Source: Paraconexibacter algicola (GTDB lineage Bacteria; Actinomycetota; Thermoleophilia; Solirubrobacterales; Solirubrobacteraceae). From it: a DNA stretch of 64,000 nucleotides. The notes beneath the pieces are model-generated. The model ran no database searches and was not told the origin of the DNA. It saw nothing but the letters and a program-made list of their open reading frames with translations. This document shows, piece by piece, positions 59,004-64,000 of this stretch; position 1 is the stretch's first letter; every line of letters begins with the position of its first letter. The stretch lies in NCBI RefSeq assembly GCF_003044185.1, contig NZ_PYYB01000001.1, positions 1,692,977 through 1,756,976 of the forward strand, in the 5' to 3' direction. The position numbers were made by a program, and so were the translations under genes.

Positions 59004-59627
59004 CTACTCGCGCGCGAGGGCGCGCATGATCGTCCCGACGAACGCCTCGAGCCGCGCGGCGGAGTAGCGCTCCGGGTCGACGAGCAGCAGCCGTCCGGCC
59101 TCCTCGATGATCGCGAGGATCGAGCGTGCCGCGAGCTCGACGTCGAGCCCGGCGGGACCGCCGCGCTGCTCGAGCCCCCAGGAGACGAGCTCGGTGATGC
59201 GGTCCGCGTACTGCTGGCGGTTCTGCTCGACGACGTGCCGGATCGCGGAGGGCGTGCCGTCGGGGGGCAGGAGCACGAGCCGCCAGCCGCGCGGGTCCTG
59301 CGCGACCGCGTCGACGAAGCGGCCCATCGCGCGCACGAGCGCGGCGTCCGGGTCGGCGAGGTCCTCCTTGGTCGGCAGCGACTGCTCGACGACCGTGCGC
59401 GCCCGCTCCTCCTGGCGGGCGAACAGCGCGGCGAGCACGGCACCGAGGTCGCGGAAGGCGGAGTAGACGACCGGGCGGGTGACGTCGACCTCGCGCGCGA
59501 GCGCCTCCATGGTGAGGGCCTGCCAGCCGTCGCGGGCGATCACGTCGAGCGCCGCGTCGAGCAGCTGCTCGCGGCGGTCCTCGACCGCCATGCGCGGGGC
59601 GTACGGGCGACGGGTGCGGGCGGCCAC
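59004..59627 (-). CDS. TetR-family regulator
   Basis: 207 aa from GTG 59627; MAVEDRREQLLDAAL near residue 13 may be the true core start. Helix-turn-helix at about 20-65 (ALDVIARDGWQALTMEALAR, then VTRPVVYSAFRDLGAVL). Divergent to an enoyl-CoA hydratase/isomerase gene, with CTACG-TCGG-CGTAG between them as probable operator. Ligand probably an acyl-CoA or aromatic acid. Confidence 0.88.
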   Translation of the reverse strand: MAARTRRPYAPRMAVEDRREQLLDAALDVIARDGWQALTMEALAREVDVTRPVVYSAFRDLGAVLAALFARQEERARTVVEQSLPTKEDLADPDAALVRAMGRFVDAVAQDPRGWRLVLLPPDGTPSAIRHVVEQNRQQYADRITELVSWGLEQRGGPAGLDVELAARSILAIIEEAGRLLLVDPERYSAARLEAFVGTIMRALARE

Positions 59628-59669
59628 GCGCCCATCCTCGCACGGCGGCCGGGGGAGCGGGCGCCAGAT

Positions 59670-59683
59670 CTACGTCGGCGTAG
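59670..59683. promoter_or_regulatory. Operator CTACG-TCGG-CGTAG
   Basis: Perfect 5-bp arms in the 92-bp gap between the divergent TetR and enoyl-CoA hydratase genes. It lies 23 bases upstream of the TAGGCT -10 at 59707-59712, which is seven bases before ATG 59720. Confidence 0.6.
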
Positions 59684-59706
59684 CTTTGTCGCGGGGCGCG
59701 GGGCCA

Positions 59707-59712
59707 TAGGCT
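59707..59712 (+). promoter_or_regulatory. -10 box of the enoyl-CoA hydratase gene
   Basis: TAGGCT seven bases before ATG 59720, predicting a leaderless mRNA. Confidence 0.5.
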
Positions 59713-59719
59713 GCCCGGC

Positions 59720-60499
59720 ATGTCCCCGAGCCCGCTCCGCACCAAGATCGCCGACGGCATCGCCCGGCTGACCCTCGCGACCCCCGCCAACGGCAACTCG
59801 ATCGACCCGGCGATGGCCGGCGCGCTGAAGGACGCGGCCGCCGAGCTCGCGGCCCGCGACGACGTGCGCGTCGTCGTGCTCGCGGGCGAGGGCCGGTTCT
59901 TCTGCGTCGGCGGCTCGATCGACTACTTCGCCTCCGCGGACGACCCGCGCGCCGCGCTGCACGCGCTGGCGACCGACCTGCACGACGGCCTGCTCGGGCT
60001 CGCCGCGCTCGACGCGCCGGTCGTCGCGAAGGTGCAGGGCGCCGCCGCGGGCGCGGGGATGAGCCTCGTGTGCGCGGCGGATCTCGCGATCGGCGGTCCG
60101 GGCGCCTCGTTCACGGTCGCGTACACCGGGATCGGCCTGTCCCCCGACGGCGGGTCCTCCTGGCTGCTGCCCCGTCTCGTCGGCCGCCGCGTCGCCGCGG
60201 AGCTGATGCTCACCAACCGGCGCGTGAAGGCGGACGAGGCGCGGGCGCTCGGCCTGCTCAACGAGGTCGTGCCGGAGGAGCAGCTCGACGCGCGCGTGGA
60301 CGAGATCGCCGAGAAGCTCGCCGCTGGCCCGGTCGCCGCGCACGGCGCGGTGAAGCGGCTGCTCGACCGCAGCGCGACGGCGACGCTCGCCGACCAGCTG
60401 CAGGCCGAGGCGGACAGCATCGCCGACCTCGCGGGGTCGCCGACGGGCGTCGAGGGCGCGGCGGCGTTCCTCGCCAAGCGCCCGCCGGTCTTCCCGTAG
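59720..60499 (+). CDS. Enoyl-CoA hydratase/isomerase (PaaG-like)
   Basis: 259 aa. Crotonase fold with oxyanion motifs (RFFCVGGSIDYF, AAGAGMSLVCAADLAI). The first catalytic Glu of hydratases is Ser115. The second position carries Asp143 in GLSPDGGSSWLLPRLVG, as in PaaG-type ring-opening isomerases. So isomerase activity is more likely than classical hydration. No other phenylacetate genes are visible here. Regulated by the adjoining TetR. Confidence 0.85.
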   Translation: MSPSPLRTKIADGIARLTLATPANGNSIDPAMAGALKDAAAELAARDDVRVVVLAGEGRFFCVGGSIDYFASADDPRAALHALATDLHDGLLGLAALDAPVVAKVQGAAAGAGMSLVCAADLAIGGPGASFTVAYTGIGLSPDGGSSWLLPRLVGRRVAAELMLTNRRVKADEARALGLLNEVVPEEQLDARVDEIAEKLAAGPVAAHGAVKRLLDRSATATLADQLQAEADSIADLAGSPTGVEGAAAFLAKRPPVFP

Positions 60500-60524
60500 G
60501 CGGTCGGCCGGACGGCGGCGGGGA

Positions 60525-60557
60525 GGGCGCCACGGGCCCTGTCGGATGGGCGCCCTC
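60525..60557 (+). terminator. Terminator after the enoyl-CoA hydratase gene
   Basis: GAGGGCGCC (60525-60533) and GGCGCCCTC (60549-60557) form a perfect 9-bp stem. Confidence 0.6.
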
Positions 60558-60619
60558 ATCGCTGCTCTCGTGGCGCGTGGGCGCTCGGCGGCGTGAACGG
60601 CGGACACATCTCCAGGCCG

Positions 60620-60637
60620 GTTCACCGGCCGGTCACA
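60620..60637 (+). promoter_or_regulatory. PHO-box-like site upstream of the PhoX-like gene
   Basis: GTTCACC-GGCC-GGTCACA: the first 7-mer equals the PhoP direct-repeat unit known from Streptomyces (GTTCACC), and the second matches at five of seven positions after a 4-bp gap. It overlaps a GGCCGGT-TC-ACCGGCC palindrome (60615-60630), 58 bp before the TTG start. Confidence 0.45.
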
Positions 60638-60694
60638 GCGGCACGTGGGCGGCGCCCTAGACAGCGCGGGCCAACCACCACAGGGAGACCCGTC

Positions 60695-62737
60695 TTGTCC
60701 CGTCGCACCCCGTCCGTCCTGGCCATCGCCGCGTCCGCGGCGTCGCTCGGATTCATCGCCGCCACGCCCGCCCTCGCGGCGACCGGCCCGTCCACCACCG
60801 TCGCGCCGTACGTGAAGCCCGTCGGTCCCGGCGTGGAGACCACCTCGCTGCTGACCGTCGGCGACCTGCCCGCCGCCAACGGCTACAAGATGGTCGGCAT
60901 CCCCGACGGCCTGGGTGCGCGGGCCTCCGCGGCGACGGGCAAGCTCGACCTGTTCATGAACCACGAGCTCGGCGCCACCGCCGGTGCGGTGCGAGCGCAC
61001 GGCCAGACCGGCTCGTTCGTGTCGAGCTACGTCATCGACCGTGACACGCTGAAGGTCGACACCGGCGCCGACCTCATCGGGCCGAACGAGACGAGCTTCT
61101 GGCAGTACGACGCGTCGACCCCGACGGCGGGCGCGTACGCGTCGACCCCGACCGGTCCGTTCGGGGCGGCGTTCGCCCGCTTCTGCTCGGCGACCCTGAC
61201 CGCCCCGGGCGGCCTGTTCAACCCGACCACCGGAAACGGCTTCGCCGGCCAGATCTACTTCGGCAACGAGGAGAGCGGCGACAACTCGCGCGTCTTCGGC
61301 ATCCTCGACGACGGCACGACGAAGCAGCTGCCGCGCCTGGGCCTGTTCTCCTGGGAGAACACGGTGCCCGCCGCCAACCGCACCGACACGACCCTCGTGC
61401 AGGGCCAGGAGGACGCGACCCCCGGCCAGATCTGGACCTATGTCGGCACGAAGACGGCCAGCGGCGACGCCTTCGACAAGGCCGGCCTGACCAACGGCAC
61501 GAACTACGTGATCGACCTGCTCGACGAGACCGTCGACTCCGACGCGGAGTTCCGCGACACCTACGGGAAGGGCGTGCCGGTCCAGGTCGACCTCGCCGAG
61601 GTCCCGTGGAACCAGACCGGTGCCGCGCAGAACGCCGAGGCGCTCGCGGACGGCCTCTCGCTCTCGCGTGTCGAGGACGGTCACTGGGATCCGCAGAACC
61701 CGCGCGACTTCTACTTCCTCACCACCGAGGGCGGGGCGACCGACCTCAACGGTCCCGGGTCGCAGGACGACCGCAACGGCGGCGGCCTGTGGCGCCTGCG
61801 CTACAAGGACATCGAGAACCCGCTGAAGGGCGCCACCCTGACGCTGCTGCTCGACGGCTCCGAGGCGCCGTTCCTCAACAAGCCGGACAACATGGCGATC
61901 GACCGCCACGGCAACGTCCTCATCCAGGAGGACCCGGGCAACAACGCGTCGGTGGCGCGGATCGTCGCCTACGACATCGGCACCGGCCGTCGCGGCGTGG
62001 TCGCCGAGTTCGACCGCCAGCTCTTCGCCCCGGTCACCCCGGGCGGGGTGAACGCGCCGTTCACCGCCGACGAGGAGTCCTCCGGGATCATCGACGTCGA
62101 GGACCTGCTCGGCCGCGGCGAGTTCCTGTTCGACGCGCAGGTCCACAAGGCGTTCCCGACGTCGCAGGATCCGTCGCTCGTCGAGTACGGCCAGCTGCTG
62201 CACCTGAGCGTGCCGGACTTCGAGGCGGTCTACCAGGGCCGCGCGGCGAGCGGCCAGGGCCCGGCGGGCCCGGCCGGACCGCAGGGCCCGGCGGGTCAGG
62301 ACGGCACCGACGGGACGAACGGGACGAACGGCACCAACGGGACGAACGGCGCCAACGGTGTCGCGGGCACGAACGGGACGAACGGCGCCAACGGTGCCGC
62401 CGGGACGCCGGGCGCGGCCGGGCCGGCGGGGCCGCAGGGCACGCCCGGTGCGGCGGGCCCGGCAGGCGCCCAGGGCCCGGCCGGAGCGGTCGGCCCGCAG
62501 GGCCCGGCCGGCCGGGACGGCACCGTCACCTGCAAGGTGACGAAGACCCGCACGCGCGTGACCTGCACGGTCGCGTTCGCGTCGCGCTCGACCGTGCGCC
62601 TCGTGCGCGGCGGCCGCACGGTCGCGAAGGGCTCGGTGAGCCGCGGCCGCGTGACGCTGAAGAGCACCCGCCGGCTGGGCGCCGGCTCCTACACGCTGGT
62701 CGCGGGCGACACGACGGTGCGCCTGCGCCTGCGCTAG
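60695..62737 (+). CDS. Secreted PhoX-like (DUF839) phosphatase with collagen-like tail
   Basis: 680 aa from TTG 60695 (AGGGAG ribosome site upstream; an earlier ATG is in frame at 60593 but disrupts the signal peptide). Signal peptide at about 1-31 (RRTPSVLAIAASAASLGFIA, ATPALAATG). Residues about 60-510 match the PhoX/DUF839 beta-propeller: YKMVGIPDGLGA, LFMNHELGAT, IYFGNEESGDNSRVFG, KPDNMAIDRHGNVLIQED. These are phosphatase-type acidic motifs that bind Ca/Fe in PhoX. Residues about 520-610 are about 30 Gly-X-Y collagen-like triplets, then a beta domain. Probable extracellular phosphomonoesterase displayed on a collagen-like stalk. Confidence 0.83.
   Translation: MSRRTPSVLAIAASAASLGFIAATPALAATGPSTTVAPYVKPVGPGVETTSLLTVGDLPAANGYKMVGIPDGLGARASAATGKLDLFMNHELGATAGAVRAHGQTGSFVSSYVIDRDTLKVDTGADLIGPNETSFWQYDASTPTAGAYASTPTGPFGAAFARFCSATLTAPGGLFNPTTGNGFAGQIYFGNEESGDNSRVFGILDDGTTKQLPRLGLFSWENTVPAANRTDTTLVQGQEDATPGQIWTYVGTKTASGDAFDKAGLTNGTNYVIDLLDETVDSDAEFRDTYGKGVPVQVDLAEVPWNQTGAAQNAEALADGLSLSRVEDGHWDPQNPRDFYFLTTEGGATDLNGPGSQDDRNGGGLWRLRYKDIENPLKGATLTLLLDGSEAPFLNKPDNMAIDRHGNVLIQEDPGNNASVARIVAYDIGTGRRGVVAEFDRQLFAPVTPGGVNAPFTADEESSGIIDVEDLLGRGEFLFDAQVHKAFPTSQDPSLVEYGQLLHLSVPDFEAVYQGRAASGQGPAGPAGPQGPAGQDGTDGTNGTNGTNGTNGANGVAGTNGTNGANGAAGTPGAAGPAGPQGTPGAAGPAGAQGPAGAVGPQGPAGRDGTVTCKVTKTRTRVTCTVAFASRSTVRLVRGGRTVAKGSVSRGRVTLKSTRRLGAGSYTLVAGDTTVRLRLR
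62252..62524 (+). repeat. Collagen-like Gly-X-Y repeat region
   Basis: About 30 in-frame triplets (GPA, GPQ, GTN, GAN, GAA and so on) inside the PhoX-like gene. The middle part is a run of Gly-Thr-Asn triplets encoded by nearly identical 9-mers, prone to length change. Confidence 0.9.
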
Positions 62738-62749
62738 CTGGCCGCGAGC

Positions 62750-62785
62750 CCCGGTCCCCGCACGGTGCGCCGCGCGGGGACCGGG
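62750..62785. terminator. Bidirectional terminator between convergent PhoX-like and Ig-repeat genes
   Basis: CCCGGTCCCCGC (62750-62761) is the exact complement of GCGGGGACCGGG (62774-62785), a 12-bp stem with a 12-base loop. Confidence 0.7.
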
Positions 62786-62791
62786 TGCGGC

Positions 62792-64000
62792 TCAGGTGGC
62801 CCGGGGCGGCGCGCAGGTGCGGTAGGCCGCGGTGCGGGTGACGCGCGTGCCCGCCGCGGTCGTCGCGGTCAGGCGGATGCGGTACGTGCCGGCGGGACGT
62901 CCGCGGAGGTCCACGGTGGTGAACAGCGTGCCGCGGGGGGTGCGGCGCAGCGTCCGGGTCTTCCCGAACAGGGTGATCGTGCCGCGGCGCAGGGTCGTGC
63001 CGGGGACGCGGAACGTCACCGTGAAGCTGCGGCGGCTGAGGCAGCTGGGCTTCGTGGGGGTGGTCCCGGTGGGCGTGCTGACCGGGGTGCCCGCCGGGGT
63101 GACGACGGCGCGCGTGAAGGTCGCGGTGACCGTGCGGGCCTGGTCGAGCGTGACGGTGCAGGCGCCGGTGCCGGTGCAGGCACCGGTCCAGCCGGTGAAC
63201 ACGGAGTCCGGGGCGGCGGTCGCCGTGAGGGTGGCGGTGCTGCCGGCGTCGCGGTCGAGGCTGCAGGCGGTGCGACCGTTGCCGCAGTCGATGCCGTCAC
63301 CCTGGACGGTGCCGCTCCCGGTGCCGTCGGTGGTGACGGCGAGGCCCGCGGTGGTGCGGTACGTGACGGTGCGGGTCAGGGTGTTGCCGGCCTCGTCGGT
63401 GGCGGTGACGCGGAACGTCTTGCGGCCGGGCGTGGTGTCGATCGCGGCGCCGTCGGCGACGGTGCCGACGCAGCTGGCGATGCCGGTGCCGCCGGTCTCG
63501 TCGGAGCAGGTGTAGCGGGCCTTCACGTCGCTGCCGACGACGTAGGCGGCGTCGTCGGTCGGGCGCGTCAGCGCGATCGTGGGCCGCGTCTGGTCCGCCA
63601 CCGTGTAGGTGACGGTCCGCTCGGTGCTGTTGCCGGCCTCGTCCACCGCGGTGACCGTGAAGGTCTTGGTGCCGCGCGTGGCGGTGTCGATCGAGGCGCC
63701 GTCCGCGACGGTGCCGGTGCACGACTCGATGCCGGTGCCGCCGGTCTCGTCCGCGCAGGAGAACGACGCCTTGATGTCGGCGCCCTGGGCGTAGGTGGCG
63801 CCGTCGGCCGGTCGGGTGATCGTCACGGTCGGCTCGGTCTGGTCGGTGACCGTGTAGGAGACGGTCCGCTCGGACGTGTTGCCGGCCTTGTCGACGGCGG
63901 TGACGGTGAACGTCTTGGTGCCGCGGGTGGCGGTGTCGATGGCGGCGCCGTCGGCGACGGTGCCGGTGCACGACTCGATGCCGGTGCCGTCCGCGTCGTC
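62792..64000 (-). CDS. Ig-like/HYR-repeat surface protein, N-terminus beyond window edge
   Basis: 402 residues visible plus stop; the frame continues past 64000. About three Ig/HYR-like repeats of 83 residues each: DETGGTGIESCTGTVADG, IDTATRGTKTFTVTAVDEAG, NSTERTVTYTVADQTRPTI and LTRPTDDAAYVVGSDVKARY. Each has a conserved pair of cysteines likely to form a disulphide. A bacterial repeat (CxGxGACTVTLDQARTVTATF) and a C-terminal beta domain (SCLSRRSFTVTFRVPGT) follow. Typical of large secreted adhesins in Solirubrobacterales. Signal peptide not visible. Confidence 0.8.
   Translation of the reverse strand, partial: DDADGTGIESCTGTVADGAAIDTATRGTKTFTVTAVDKAGNTSERTVSYTVTDQTEPTVTITRPADGATYAQGADIKASFSCADETGGTGIESCTGTVADGASIDTATRGTKTFTVTAVDEAGNSTERTVTYTVADQTRPTIALTRPTDDAAYVVGSDVKARYTCSDETGGTGIASCVGTVADGAAIDTTPGRKTFRVTATDEAGNTLTRTVTYRTTAGLAVTTDGTGSGTVQGDGIDCGNGRTACSLDRDAGSTATLTATAAPDSVFTGWTGACTGTGACTVTLDQARTVTATFTRAVVTPAGTPVSTPTGTTPTKPSCLSRRSFTVTFRVPGTTLRRGTITLFGKTRTLRRTPRGTLFTTVDLRGRPAGTYRIRLTATTAAGTRVTRTAAYRTCAPPRAT
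63400..64000. repeat. 249-bp tandem repeats in the Ig-repeat gene
   Basis: The landmark TGCCGGTGCC recurs at 63481, 63730 and 63979, exactly 249 bp (83 codons) apart. The two rightmost units are nearly identical at DNA level, so copy number may vary. The right limit is the window edge. Confidence 0.85.

Noticed and set aside
62252..62524. Gly-X-Y region as a possible CRISPR-like or non-coding repeat
   Set aside because: The repeats are in frame within the PhoX-like gene with triplet periodicity and no spacers.
1..64000. tRNA, rRNA, CRISPR array, insertion sequence, phage or integrase
   Set aside because: No recognisable cloverleaf, rRNA segment, spaced direct repeats or transposase/integrase motifs were seen by eye. 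A dedicated scan was not possible, so short ncRNAs could be missed.

Overview
The window is very GC-rich actinobacterial DNA. Reading frames are dense, GTG starts are common, and many promoters look leaderless. The gene mix suggests Actinomycetota, most likely class Thermoleophilia (Solirubrobacterales such as Patulibacter, Conexibacter or Solirubrobacter). It combines delta-60-repeat, beta-helix and Ig-like secreted proteins, mycobacterial-type PlsB/PlsC and WS/DGAT acyltransferases, KorAB, and many SDR, acyl-CoA dehydrogenase and TetR genes. That placement is inference. I saw no rRNA, tRNA, CRISPR array, transposase or phage gene.

Layout. 1-4567: a leucine/branched-chain acyl-CoA degradation operon (carboxylase beta, carboxylase alpha, acyl-CoA dehydrogenase) facing a divergent TetR gene across an operator. 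4577-12072: two large secreted-protein genes. Between them lies a scar made of degraded tails of the flanking TetR and GAF-LuxR genes, the mark of a tandem duplication. 12084-20153: two modules that pair an FAD oxidoreductase with a nitrilase-fold protein lacking the catalytic cysteine. They point away from each other around a TetR gene that has a 33-bp palindromic operator. 20183-23949: a secreted beta-helix/PASTA protein, two small hypothetical genes, and a TetR/SRPBCC divergent pair. 24022-27373: three SDRs, a membrane protein and a thioesterase. 27429-30685: a Tat-exported beta-carbonic anhydrase and a two-component system.

30765-41336: a neutral-lipid operon with overlapping start/stop codons (PlsB-like, HAD-PlsC fusion, GpsA, WS/DGAT, second PlsB-like, monoacylglycerol lipase). 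Together these enzymes could take dihydroxyacetone phosphate to triacylglycerol and back. A PucR-type regulator gene sits just upstream. 41431-46885: an FMO, SDRs, an alcohol dehydrogenase, a thioesterase, an acyl-CoA dehydrogenase and an anti-sigma-type ATPase. 46927-51672: SDR, MFS exporter, LipQ-like membrane esterase, pentapeptide-repeat, NTF2-like and DJ-1/PfpI proteins. 51753-54904: a heptad-repeat helix protein, a Baeyer-Villiger monooxygenase, and a glycosyltransferase preceded by a six-codon leaderless micro-ORF. 55047-64000: a calcium-binding repeat protein, KorAB, TetR and enoyl-CoA hydratase/isomerase, a PhoX-like collagen-fused secreted protein behind a PHO-box-like site, and the C-terminal end of an Ig-repeat protein cut by the window edge.

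The least ordinary signals are the cysteine-less nitrilase modules with a shared promoter element, a G/C palindrome found at about -50 to -65 of five promoters, the duplication scar, and the micro-ORF. Overall the region handles acyl-CoA, lipid and hydrophobic-substrate oxidation, interspersed with cell-surface proteins.
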